Below, in pieces: positions 23,606 to 55,800 of a DNA stretch of 64,000 nucleotides. The stretch is from Hyperoplus lanceolatus (lineage: Eukaryota > Chordata > Actinopteri > Uranoscopiformes > Ammodytidae): NCBI GenBank assembly GCA_026929865.2, contig CM049400.1:13522501-13586500 (forward strand), given 5' to 3'. Numbering within the stretch: the stretch's first letter is position 1; the number at the start of each line of letters is the position of its first letter. The position numbers were made by a program, and so were the translations under genes. The notes under the pieces were generated by a model. It saw only the letters and a program-made list of their open reading frames with translations, had not been told where the DNA came from and ran no database searches.

Positions 23606-24021
23606 ACAAGTAAAGCATTTTAGTCTTAAGAGCATAAACAAACTTTCCAAAGGAAAATCACAAAATGCATACATTTTAAAACAGTTTCAAGAAGATCTGA
23701 AATCAGGCTATAGAAATGGCAAGTTACATGAGATAGTTAAAATTTGATGTGCTTTCTATCTCAATGTATGAAGGTTCTAAAATACAAGTAAACATATCAC
23801 TGTAAAGAATAAAAAAGATCCAAAATTCACCCACTGAAAAAAAATAAAAATTCAGAATGCAATGCAAATTCACAAATGCACTGGTTATATAACAATAGCC
23901 ACTAGAGGGTAAACAGCACAGTCACGCTGTTCACATGTTTGGAACTAATTTCCCAAAAATGATGGTTACTATGATTGTGTGAGCTCTACTATTAATAGAA
24001 TAATTCCTAAATGAGACCTGT
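23606..24021. other. Spacer at the fbxl13 3' end
   Basis: Short AT-rich interval between the hAT-like element and the fbxl13 stop codon, presumably containing the fbxl13 3' UTR (minus strand). No clear minus-strand AATAAA was identified. Confidence 0.35.
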
Positions 24022-44000
<19,979 letters not shown>

Positions 44001-44800
44001 CTAGTGTCAAAGAAGGTGAGATAAAAAGGGGAATTATTATTCTTGATGATTTTTGGTGATAAAGTAGGCTAAATTAATTTGCCTAAGTTTTTAACCACTG
44101 AAGAACTTGTTTCGTGATCTGTTGACTCACATTGGCTAACAGACCAATATTAGGCTATAACCTACCTGACATATTTGTGGCAGGCAGTCTTTCGGAGCAG
44201 GGTTTGTGTCCGCCCCAGCCATATCTTGACTTTGACACATTTGCAAAGTCGAACGGTTATCGTGGTATCCTATTCGACAAACTAACGCAGGTTCAGTTCA
44301 GTGACTTTCTTTTTACCCCATCTCCATTTGGAAACTCAACGGTGCTAGGCAACGCTTCAACCAATGAGCCTCCAGATTTCAAAATACCTCAGTGAAAAAG
44401 CCAACGGTGCCACCCGCATGGCCCTCGAGTTAACAAATTACACGTGATAACAATGTTTTTAAAAATATATTTTCTAGCCTATATGGACAGCGAAGATCTT
44501 CTGTATGGCTGGGAACACCCAGCGAAAGGTTTGGTCGGCCACCCCGAGCTGCGCATGCGTGGAACAAAGGAGCCGGACATTGTTGACAACTGTAGCTTGT
44601 CAACAAACTTCTCCTCTTTTCAGAACAATGAATCGTTGAAAGTAAGTCGGATGGGCTTTGAGGCGGGTTCGATGGTCTCTCAGTGCTAGCAAACGAAGGT
44701 CCCTTGTTAGTTAGCTGCGGGGGTCTACAGATTTGACTCTGTAGCGTAGAGTGAGCTAGCTAGCTAGCAGGACTGAGCTACAGCCAGCCGCAGCAGCAGC
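44001..44800. promoter_or_regulatory. Intergenic head-to-head region between fbxl13 and armc10
   Basis: About 800 bp separates the most 5' fbxl13 exon found (minus strand) from the armc10 start codon (plus strand). It should hold the first fbxl13 exon and a shared or divergent promoter; a CCAAT motif (aaccaatgagc, about 44360) is present. I could not place the fbxl13 start codon. Short open frames here have no recognisable content. Confidence 0.4.
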
Positions 44801-47017
44801 ATGGGTGATGGCATTGTTACTCCCAGGATCGGCAACATGAAAGCGTTGCTTGGAATAGTTGCCGGAGCTGGAGCCTCTTACGGGATATACAAACTTCTCA
44901 GCGGCGGAACCTTCAAGAGAAACAAGAAAAGTGCCACTAAGGATGTTCCTGGAGTCAGGAGCTGCCACCCCGGTGAAGTTACCTTACAGCCGGGCAGCCT
45001 GCTGGCTAAAGTGCATGGACTGGATGCCCTCTGTCCCAGACCAACAGAACCTGCATCAGGTGAGACCCGTAGAGCTCATAAGTTGGAACATACTCACAGT
45101 AACTGCATCTTCTGAATCTGTGTGATTGTTCCAGCAAAATGAATATGTTAATCATTTCCAAATATATCCTGTGTGTAAACTTTATGAAATCCCCCTTCAC
45201 TCATTCACTAAATATCACATGGAGAAACTTTGACTGAAAACAATAAAAACAAATAAGCGGTAGACAGTCCGTCCCCTCTAGTGCAGACTCATATTGAAAA
45301 CTATGAAGTGTTTGTTAAATGGCTTATTTTACTTCATAGGTGACATCATCCACCAGTCCCCTGGCAACCTGGAGCCACAGCACTTGAAAATGCTGCTGTC
45401 ATGTCTGCAGACCAGCAGGAAACCTTCTGACAGATGTCAGATCTTGCTTACATTAGGAAATGCTGCTGCCTTCACTGTGAATCAGGTACAGTTAGAGTAC
45501 ATAGCCTACTTACCCTAAAACCTACTGCAGGGGTGTACCTGTATATTGTGACATTTATATATTATGTGAGTGTGTTTTTATAGCCATAATATACATTGTA
45601 TTTTTCTTTTTTCACTGATCCTGTAGAATCTCATACGGGAATTTGAAGGGATTCATATCATAGCTGGTTTCCTCTCTGACCATGCAGCTGAGGTTAGAGT
45701 GCAGACTCTGAATGCTTTAAATAATCTGTGTATGAACATCCAAAACCAGGAACAATTAAAGGTATGTGTCCATATACTTGTACATCAAATGGCATGCAAT
45801 CTCTTGCTGAGAGAGATCTTATCACTTAAATATTCATTCCAGAATGCTTTCGATAAAAATGTTACCTCGTCCTGTAGGTTTATGTGCCACAAGTGCTGGA
45901 GCTGATTGAGATGTCACCAGTGAACTCTGACCTTCAGCTTTGTGCTCTCCGGCTGCTGACAAATCTTTCAGTCACAGACAAACATCAACACCTGCTGAAG
46001 GAATCCATCACACTTTTACTCTCTCTACTTGTCGTCAGCAAAGAAGCGTTACAGGTTGGTATCTTCTCAGGTCCTGGTCGGTCCGCTACACATTTTTCCG
46101 ATATCAGTCCTCCTTGAAATAATTCTCATACACTAATTATGATGTATAGATGCCATTTTGAAAGTGTGGACCTCCTGTTTGAAAAAACGGACAAGGTCTG
46201 CAGAGCTGGGAATGCAGTATGAATGAGTTAAGAAGCGCTTTCTTGTATTTGCTTTTCAGGTTCAGGCTTTGAGAGTCCTTGTTAATTTGTCATCTAATCC
46301 AGATATGATGGATGATATTGTTCAAGCTCAGGTAAGACATAAAGGAATGCATATGCCGTCTTTATCTGATCATCCTCATGTTATCCAATAACTGGTGCAG
46401 TTTGCATGTTTGTTTTCAGTACACACCATGGCTCCGTGTTTAGGAGGTCATCTTAACACACAGAATTGCAGCATAATGGGGGCGCCCTTAGCTCAGTTGG
46501 TAGGGCGTCCCCCCCATGGGCCTCGTCCAGCAGCGGACCCGATTTCGATTCCAGCCCGCGGTCGTTCTCTGCATGTCACTCCCCTCTCTGCTTCATTTCA
46601 ACTCTGTCTCTACACTATCAATAAAGCATAAAAATGACAAAAAATATCTTAAAAAAAAAAGAATTGCAGCATAATTATATCTTTGTAGTCAAATTAGTAT
46701 GACAAGGATCAAAGTTTTGCGATGAATCCTCATTTTAATGCGAGTCTGTTCTGCTTTTGCTTTAGGCACCAGCTTCTGTTGTGCTGCTGTTTGACGCAAG
46801 AACTGTGCCTACTGTGCTTCTACGGCTGCTGACGTTTGCAGGGAACTTAAAGGCCTGGAGGCCCTCTGCCCATATGGCCGATGAACTGAGGCGGAAGCAG
46901 GATTGCCTCTTCCGGGTCATGTTGGACGAGTCTTCCCAGCTCCATGGCAAACTGATCCAGCTGCTTTCGCATCCCGATGGGGAGATTCAGTCCCAGGTGG
47001 CTCGTATCCTGACATAG
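44801..47017 (+). CDS. armc10: Armadillo repeat-containing protein 10, complete
   Basis: Exons 44801-45059, 45340-45485, 45627-45761, 45878-46054, 46260-46331 and 46766-47017 join in frame to 346 residues (human 343). An N-terminal hydrophobic anchor (KALLGIVAGAGASYGIYKLL, residues about 14-33) matches the membrane anchor of ARMC10, which places the protein on mitochondria or ER facing the cytosol. Armadillo helices follow: CQILLTLGNAAAFTVNQNLI, VRVQTLNALNNLCMNIQNQ, LQLCALRLLTNLSVTDKHQHLL, VQALRVLVNLSSNPDMM, TVPTVLLRLLTFAGNLKAW. The start codon follows a CAGCAGCAGC leader; a second ATG 11 codons on would still keep the anchor. Intron 5 carries a SINE. In mammals it also neighbours FBXL13. Confidence 0.96.
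46478..46659 (+). mobile_element. tRNA-derived SINE with 15-16-bp target-site duplication
   Basis: The 5' part contains a pol III A box (TTAGCTCAGTTGGTAGGGCG) and B box (GATTTCGATTCC), followed by a CT-rich tRNA-unrelated body (GCATGTCACTCCCCTCTCTG) and an A-rich tail. AGAATTGCAGCATAAT occurs at 46462-46477 and again at 46660-46675, a clean target-site duplication. It sits in armc10 intron 5 in sense orientation. Confidence 0.93.
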
Positions 47018-48632
47018 ACCTTCCCTCTCTGCACTCTTCATCCATGCACAGCTTTAGCTTCCTCACACTTTGCCAAAGCCATAAACCTATCACCCTTATA
47101 GTTCAATTATAAAACATTAACCTTATAAAAGAGCAGGCTGCATAGCCCCATTGTGGATACTCGGCTTACTCGACCACACCACAATATTCCCTACACCAAT
47201 AATATTAACCACACAAAGCTAAATGATTTTCCACCTCGGCAGCCACTCTTCCACCATTTCCAGTTTCTGACACTGCAATTAATGGAGGAGCATATAGTGA
47301 GCAGGAAGTAGAAACAAACCCCTCCATTCAGTAGCGTGTAAAAAGGGGCCACCTCTTTCTGTTTGGTTTCTGCCGCGAAGAGACTATTTTCCTTCAAAGA
47401 CCCACAGTGCCCTTTCTTCTGAGAACCTCACCTACTTTGTTCCAGGTGACATTTCTAAACCCAAACCTACTGCCAATTTTTTTTCTAGAGAACGTGTTTG
47501 ATAGACCTGTGCAGCATGAAACCAGCATACCACCGCTCTGTAGTGGAGAGCTGGAAAGGTTTCTCACAAAACACCTCAGCATGCCTTGGAGACAATAATG
47601 AATAGATGCACTACAGCTCCAGTCCTCGCTAATTTATCATTTTACATGTTGGATTAAAAGATCATGGTCTCCTTCAACTGAAAGCAAGATCTTTTTTTCT
47701 TAATATATATTTTCAGGTCTTCTAACCTTTTATGTGACAGCTGAAGACAGAGAGTACATAGTGGAAATGGGGAGAGAGAGGGGGGTGACATGCAGGGTTG
47801 CGGGTTGTATTTGGACCTGTGGTTTGCTGCTTCAAGGACTTAACCTATGTGGTACGCTTGCTACCCACTACGCCACGGAGTGACTTTTTACAGTGTTTCT
47901 CGGTCTCGCATTCTTTGACAATGTGACGGTTCTGTACATCGGGAAAACTTTGGATTGGAAGCCTTTCCTCCCTACGTTAAGAGCTGGTTGAGACGATCAA
48001 GGTAAACTTTGACATTGGGGAGAAAAATACGCAGGCTTGATCCAGGACGTACCAGCACACCTGCAAATCCCCCCAGGGAGGAAGGAGGGGAGGAAGTTGC
48101 AGGGGAAAAGGATGTCTGGACTGCTATGATTGTTTCAATCAACACAAAAGTGTGTAAATGAAGAGTGGGATATGATGATGATTACTGTATATGAATTTGG
48201 TTATTGAATTACACCATGTTTGAATGTAAAATGCAAGCCTTATTCTGTTAAATCATGCACTCCCTGTAAGAAATGGACTGGCTGTGAATGACTGGTCCAC
48301 ATGTTGTTTAGCTTTAGGACTGGAGCTGTGGACCCATCTGCTAAATTCTTAACAATATTTACAGAGAGGAGGAGGAGGAGGCATTGGTGCATACCTCTAA
48401 CTTTGCATGAAAAAATGTGAAGGTTATCTCAGAATATGATTTGTATTGCAAGGGTTTTATGGCATGAGTCAGTCCAGGTGTTAAAAGAAAATCTTTATCG
48501 AGCCCAAAACTTAAAAATCTCTCAGGCAATATGATTTACTGGATGAGACACAGCAGGAGGCTGATTTTTCTTGTGACCTAGATTATTGTATTTATTTGAT
48601 GAAGTTAATTAGCATTTTGCCTAGAAAATAAA
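47018..48632 (+). other. armc10: armc10 3' flank / possible 3' UTR
   Basis: No gene seen apart from the SINE relic. AATAAA hexamers at 48627-48632 and 48659-48664 are the first clear signals downstream, so the 3' UTR may be about 1.6 kb. Confidence 0.4.
47755..47885 (-). mobile_element. Degenerate tRNA-derived SINE, antisense
   Basis: On the minus strand, GTGGCGTAGTGGGTAGCAAG resembles an A box, GGTCCAAATACAACC a decayed B box, and CATGTCACCCCCCTCTCTC the same tRNA-unrelated body as the intact copy at 46478. It lies in the armc10 3' flank. Confidence 0.65.
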
Positions 48633-48905
48633 TGTTTGTTGTGTCTGTTTGATGGTTCAATAAATACCCTAAATGACATCATGGATGCCTACCTCTTTAT
48701 TTCTCCTGTTTATTAAACTAAACACTACATTAACGTTAACAAAGATCTCAGAGATTTAGCCTGCATCCCTGATTCTACGGACAAAATCACTTTTTCAAAT
48801 TGAGATTTTTGTTGATGTAGAAGCTGATGAGGAAATTCGATAACACCCTTTAAAATGAGGAGGCTGATTGTGATGCGTTCAGGGCTTTGTCGCCACCCTC
48901 CCAGG

Positions 48906-48908
<3 letters not shown>

Positions 48909-48957
<49 letters not shown>
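48909..48957. repeat. (AC)n microsatellite
   Basis: About 24 uninterrupted AC units upstream of dennd5b. Confidence 0.95.
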
Positions 48958-48958
<1 letters not shown>

Positions 48959-49194
48959 CCTCCTCCCCCTCTCTGAACGAACTTGATGACCATCGCCGGA
49001 TCCTCCTTCGTCCCATCACAGTCAGTCACACCACGGATCAGTGAGAGCAGGCGAACACCACCCCACGTAGACGTACGGGATCAGGTGGCTAGGGGTGCGC
49101 GAAACGTTTCGGATTAGCCGCACCAGCAATGAACATCCACAGCGTCAATTAAACGTCAACGAAGAGCTCTTGCACCATTTCAACGGCGTCGAGG

Positions 49195-52100
49195 ATGAAC
49201 GGGACCGCAGGATCGGCCGCCGGATCGGTTTCGTGCCGTTTCGCCCACTATTTTGTTGTGTGTGGAGTGGACACGGAGACGGGCCTGGAGCCGGACGATG
49301 GAGCAGGTAGGTGGTCAGAGAACATCGAGGATATAAACCCACTGGAATAAAAAAAAGTAATTTATCCTATTTCACGAAGGCCTGTTTGTGTGACATCCTT
49401 TTAAATAGGCTATATTGTGATTGGACTCCACATTCTCTTTCAAAGCGTTGTTGACAACATAGGCCTATTGGTCTTTTTTTCTAATTTATTCCATCCGCTA
49501 CATTTTTTAATAGGCCTACATGTTTATTTTTTTGTAGTGGTCCTTTTTGTTGATTTTTAAATGTAGACTACGCCTGTCTGCAGTACATAGTGCTGAAGGT
49601 AGGATATATGAGCATTGTGTAATAACAAAAAACATAATCCAAGAAATCGGTCATTTTCAAATACATTTTGTTTGTGTCTTAACTGAAAGGTAGGCTATAT
49701 AGTGTAACCTTACACAGGCTTGTCCTTTTGTATAATCTCTGCATTGCTAAAACACATGACAATTCTGTTCATTGTGTTTTCATTGTGAGGACAGTTGCCT
49801 ACTGAGAATACTGTTGGTTTCTGCAAGTCATCCACTGCTACACCTGGATAAGGAACACAGCAGAGAAAGGCTTAAATAGAGACAGGACAAAGAGACACCA
49901 TGTCCTGCCCCGGAAAGCTGGAACACAGATAGAGCATCCAGGCCTTGTCTCATGGTCAAATGTGTGCGAGAACGAGCTCCCAGATGTGGTTTAAACCTAT
50001 AAGAAGTGATAATCTGTGTGATGTTCTGGTTGAGCTCTCGCACAGTCTTCCTGCTATCAAACATTGACAAGCCCAATTGTTTTATCAAGCCAAAGGCCCC
50101 TGCCCCTTCCAAGAACCAAAGGTGGTGTAGGAGGTTAAAGGGAATGGATGCTGTGGATGTGGGGGTTGCCACGGCGATGACATCTGCAGTGATGCTGCCT
50201 CTTTTCGAGGGCTAGTCATGGTGAATTTGCAACAGTAAGGAATAGAGTCATGATGAGGTGATGCTGCCTCCTACCATTAACCCAGGTGTTGACCCTGAGA
50301 TAAGGACACATTCACCCACATTCACCTTTTGTGACATCTGCACATGTTTTGCTCAGTGGATGCCTCTGACTTGTTGAGAGCAATACAGGTGTGGTTAAAA
50401 CCAGCAACTTGAACATTTTAGATTTGAGTTGAGAAGTCCAACCCTTTATTTGCCCTGTGTCCTTTGTTTATAGCAGAAATGAGGTTCACACAGAGCACAT
50501 CCTCACAGGAAAGATGGCTGTAACCAGACATGCCTTATTATCCGCTTGAACAATAGAGAGCAGAAATGTATATTTAGAATGAGCTCTGCAGCATTTGGGA
50601 GCAACAAGCTCTGCTGCAGATTACTTGGTGTTCTAACTAACCATCGGAGACTTTGATAGCTGGCCCCCCTGCAGCGAATGACAGTGCTGCTGGCCAGTAT
50701 ATCCGAGCTCCAGCAATCTGCTTATGTAACAGCAGGTCATCACTGACCCGCTGCAGCAGGGGGCTCTGCTTGACCTCTCAAGGGATTTCTGCCTCTTTAC
50801 ACACATGCTGTATTAGCTGTAGTCAAGCAAGAGATGTATATTTTTTCACGAACAGCAGCCATTTAGTGTGTTTGGATGTGTGAGCTAATACAGTGTCTCT
50901 TTTTGTCTACACTCTGTGTGTAATTAGTGACGGCCTACAGAGAAACAATCTGCTCTTGTTGGCTTCTCAATAGATGCCACTGTGTTGTTCTGCAGCCTAA
51001 TCAAATTTCACGTGACGTTGCCTGCCAGTTTGCCGAATGGCTGAGGGAGGCTTCGGTGCCGGATCTGGCCTGGTGACAGTCACAGGGGGATGACATCAGT
51101 GCAGGCAAGGGGCGAGAACTCCCTGACCGATCATTTAAGAGCAGCTTTGTAATACTGGACTTTGTCAAAGAGATGTTAACAGACGTGCTGCTACCGAGAA
51201 ATATCAACCTGAGATATTTTAATTTTTGGCACTCAACACTTGCTTTTATTCTTTATTTTAGGCCCAACACCACTGGGCGTCTGTGTCTCGGATTGAGATG
51301 AAAAGCAAAATGTTTTTTTGGACGGACAAATCTGTGATGAAAAGAAAGTGATTTAAACAGTTTGAGCCAAAATGGAATGAGTCCCCATCAGTCAGTGCCA
51401 GCTGACACTTGCTGTCATTTTCATCTCTTTCCATATTTTTTGTATCTGTCCCCTCGTCTAATAATGTGATGAATGGGACGGCTTGGGTAATTTAGTCAGT
51501 GAATATGACAAATGTCCCTACCTTCCTGCTGTTCAATTATCCTGTGTGGCTGTTTTTTAGGGATGGTACCGTTGAAGGCAATACATCTTTGTGATGCACA
51601 TCGAAAATCGTGCAACGAATATGAAAACATTAATCCAAAATGCCCTCCAAAATCATTGACAATATTGATATTCTGGTGAGAGGACTTTTTACTGAGGATT
51701 AGAGCAAAAAGGAAAAGGTTGATCAGTCTACAGGCAGATAGACAATCAGTCACTCGCTAATTTGTTATTCAAGCAATACTTTAATTACATTTCTTTTAAA
51801 CGGAAATGCTAAACATTACCCTCAATTTATTTTTTGTCTCATTCGGTAGTAAACTGAACATTTGGTCTTTTGCACTGCTGGTTAGACAAAACAAGCAATT
51901 TTGATGCCGTCACCGGGATAGTTTTATGGACAGTTAGTCATTTCTGATATTTTATGGACTAAAGGACTAATTAGTGCTTTAAATGGGGTAAAGTAGGCTA
52001 TTCTGCAACGTGTTAGGTGATGCATGGCTTCTACTGTGTGTCTGTTAATGTGGTAAGTGGAGGGAACATGTTAACTAGCTACAGCCTGACTGAAACAGGC

Positions 52101-52808
52101 ATTTAAGCTTAATATTCAAACATGAAAACAAACCTCTCTTTTAGTCTGTTCTATGGCCTATAGAGAGAGACTGTGTTTGAATGTGCAAACTCTTGTGGGA
52201 GCTTGTGTCATAAAGAGTCTGATCAGCTGATTGTAAGCCCGGAGTGACGTCACCGCTGACGAGCATTGTCTTGATGGCTCATAGATTACCCATGTTGATG
52301 GTTGATATTTTCGAGGCCATGGCGGAAATTGCTACCATGGCAACTCGGTGTCCTTCTGCGAGGCTCCGGCATTCTCCATCTCTGTACCGACACCAATTTG
52401 TATTAACAAAGAACATTGACTCCCCCCTCTTACGACTGTGATCCATTAGCTTCTCTCTTGCCACCGACCAGTCTGACTCAGTTTAACTTGAAGTGGTGTC
52501 CCTTACCCGTTTAGCCTGCGGTACGGCTTTCTCTCTCTCTGGGTGCTGTGCGTCATCTCGTAGGCAGGTGTTGTGGGTGTTCCTGAACCTTGAATGAGTG
52601 CATCAAAGCCGGTAGCCGAGATAAGGGCTGTTATTTAGCACTTTAACATTGTTTTTGTAGCCTACTACTTCGTTGGGAACATGATGAATGAGGAATCATG
52701 ATGTATTCTTTACAACGCTGAAGAATAGCTTTTCAGGGCATCCCCTCAGAAAGGGTATGAATAATGAAAGCATCTTATTCAATACTGTTGGTAGAGTAAA
52801 CACACACA

Positions 52809-52887
<79 letters not shown>

Positions 52888-55800
52888 CCTGTTTTTTTTT
52901 TCTATGTCTCTACCAGCAGCACCTCTTAATCCGCTCACACATTCGGAAATGTGCATTTAACCGGAGCTAGAAGCTGACACAACAAGGTGCAGAGACTGAA
53001 GATGGGAGAAACTTGAGCCTGGACAATGCATCAGGTCAAAATCAACTGTGCATTGTGTATTCAATCCATTCAAATACACATAGCTGTAACAAAGAAATCT
53101 GAACATGAGTGCTCTATGATACATGACAAAGCAGCATATTTTCTAGTGTGCACTCCCTACGAGCTTAAAGAATGTCCTGCTGCAGAGCGTCGGGCTGAGG
53201 GGTCTATAATGAGTCAAGTTACATAACCCTTGGATCGGTTTCTCTCTCTCTGCTGCAGAATTGCCCTCACTGTTGACAACAGATTCACTTTTTTATCATC
53301 CTGTGTCAGACAAAGTCACCCTGTTGGAACTTTTTCATAAATCGAAGCTGCTGTCATCATCCGGGGACGTCCTCTGATGTGTCCTTTTTTGTTTTGTAAT
53401 GAATTCTGTCCGATGATGAAGGTCAAAGATCACTGTGTACTCAAACAATAATGATGTAACTCTCTTTTCTCCCGGTCTATCTTGTCTTTTAGGCGAGGGC
53501 TTTGAGCAAAGCCCCATTCGACGCTCCTTCAAGTCAAAGGTTTTGGTGCACTACCCCGAAAGCACAGACAGGAACCCCTTCAATAAAGATGCTGTCAATA
53601 TGGTGAGATCACACACAAAGATATGCCTCCTTTGTACTAAAGACAAAAGAGGAGCATCTTAACATAATCAACTCGAAAACGTGCAGTGACAGTTTGTATG
53701 TTTTTGTGCCTAGTATCAGTTTTTTGGGTTAAAGATGGAGTCAGCGATTCTGCAGAATGTTCGTTGTCAAAATCACCTTAAGATCTACTACCTGTCCATA
53801 CTGTGTGTGTGCTGAAAACAAATCTGTTAATAGACAGCCTAGGCTCTGTAAACTGGTATGTAAACAAAGGGGGCCCACCACAGTTAGCAACATGCTCCAA
53901 TTAACATTGGACTTTTTTCAGCTCGCACACAGTATTGACAGATAAGCATATAGGACGAGATATTCACTGATTTTGACAATAAGCCTTCTCCAGAATCGCT
54001 TACTCCACCTTTAAGGAGTACATTTAAATTACTAATTTATTCTTAACTTTCTTTGACATATTCTCCTCCCTTTCTTCTTCTTCATCACATTATTACATGT
54101 TCTCCCCCTAGCTCTGCATGCCGAGGGGTCTTTCCTTCCGCACGCAGGCGGAACGGCACGACACTCAGTTTCACTCTTTCGCGATGTCCCTGGACGACGG
54201 CACGCGCTCCTACGGCTTTGTCCACACCTTCTACGAGGAGGTGACCAGCGCGCCCATCATCACCGCCATGCAAACCCTCTACCAGATGCACCACGTGGAG
54301 CACCATTCCTCTTCATCAGCCTCCTCTCCCTCCTCCTCATCTTCGTCTGCCTCCTCGCCCTCTACCTCCAGCATGGACTCGCTGGTGAGCAGCCTGGACG
54401 AGTTGGATGGCGAGTGTCCTGCCGGGCATTCGGCTTGCCTGGGCTGCGCGGGCTCCTTCGATCCAGCGCGGGACACTTTGTACGTGTCCAAAGCCCTCTG
54501 CGTCCTCACGCCGCTCCCCTTCCTTCAAGCTGCCAAACAGTTCTTGTCTCAGCTACACCAGGCCGTGACGTTGAACACGGCCCCGCCCCTCCCTCTAGAG
54601 AGCTACATCCATAACATCCTGTACGAAGTGCCCCTGCCTCCTCCCGGCAGGTCCTTGAGGTTCCACGGGGTGCAGGGGCCCATCGTCTGCCAGCGGCCCG
54701 GCCCGTCTGAGCTTCCCCTGGGGGAGTATCCCCTTGGAGAGGCCTTCTCCCTGCTGGGCCTGGACAATATGGTTCAACTACTTACCTGTGCACTTCTGGA
54801 GACACAAGTCCTGCTTTACTCTCAAGGTAAAGCACACTCATCTGTTATTAATTATATTTATTATGCTTGAGATGACACTCAATCAGGTCACAGTCACGGG
54901 GTATCAATAATGTCATCAGTTTCAATACACTGTGGGAGAGTATGTATGTGACTTTCAATGAAAATCATCGTTATCAAAATCTATCACTCCTAGACTAGCA
55001 TTTCTCAAGCAACAAACCATAAAAAACATGACATAAATTGAGCATTAAAGAGGAAGTCAGTGATTCTGGAGAACACTTGTTGTCCAAATGTGAATGTCTC
55101 CTCAAGATCCGCTGAGTGTGGTGAACGCTGAAATAAAATCTGGTGTTAATGCACAGCCTAGGCTCTGTAAACTGTTATATAAACAAAGGGGCCCACCGTA
55201 GCTCGCACATGCCTGTTTACAGAGCCTAGGCTGTGTATTAACACTGGATTATTTTTCAGCGCACACACAGTGTTTACAGGTAGTGATATTCACTGACAAA
55301 TTGATTTTGACAACAAGCATTCTCAAGAATGGCTGACTCCACCTGAAAATGCAACTTGAATAGAAATATGCAAGACGAGTACAAGACATGGCGCTGATTG
55401 ATTCAAAATGCAAAAAAGATTTTTTTGCAATAAAACAAATACATTTAAATAACCCCATATTACAGTCACACTACAGATGTGTTTGAGGTTAAATACTGCA
55501 GGTTATCTTACATTCAACGTCATTAATTGTGATGTGCTCTTTGGTGCCAAAGATGAACAATTAAAAGTCAGCGCCTGCAATTGTATTGTATTTAAATGTT
55601 CTATTTCTATTCATTAGCTTTTAAATGTTTTATTTCTATTCATTCGCTTTTCTAATGTGTATTATGTATATTAATCTTGCCCCTGTAGAGCACTTTGCAG
55701 AGTAGAGCATTGTGTCTGAATTGTGCTGTATAGATGAACTTGCCTTGCCTTGCTCTGCGGCATGGGAACTTCAAATACTGTTAAAGGGAATGAACTTCTT

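Noticed and set aside
44132-44395. Small + strand gene before armc10
   Set aside because: An 87-codon frame without recognisable motif, signal or splice context, lying in the presumed divergent promoter.
46478-46560. tRNA gene (A and B boxes present)
   Set aside because: No cloverleaf with paired acceptor stem could be formed, and the CT-rich body, A tail and target duplication show it is a SINE.
54118-54870. Start of dennd5b at the internal Met of exon 3
   Set aside because: Exons 1 and 2 join upstream in phase and encode the conserved uDENN start.
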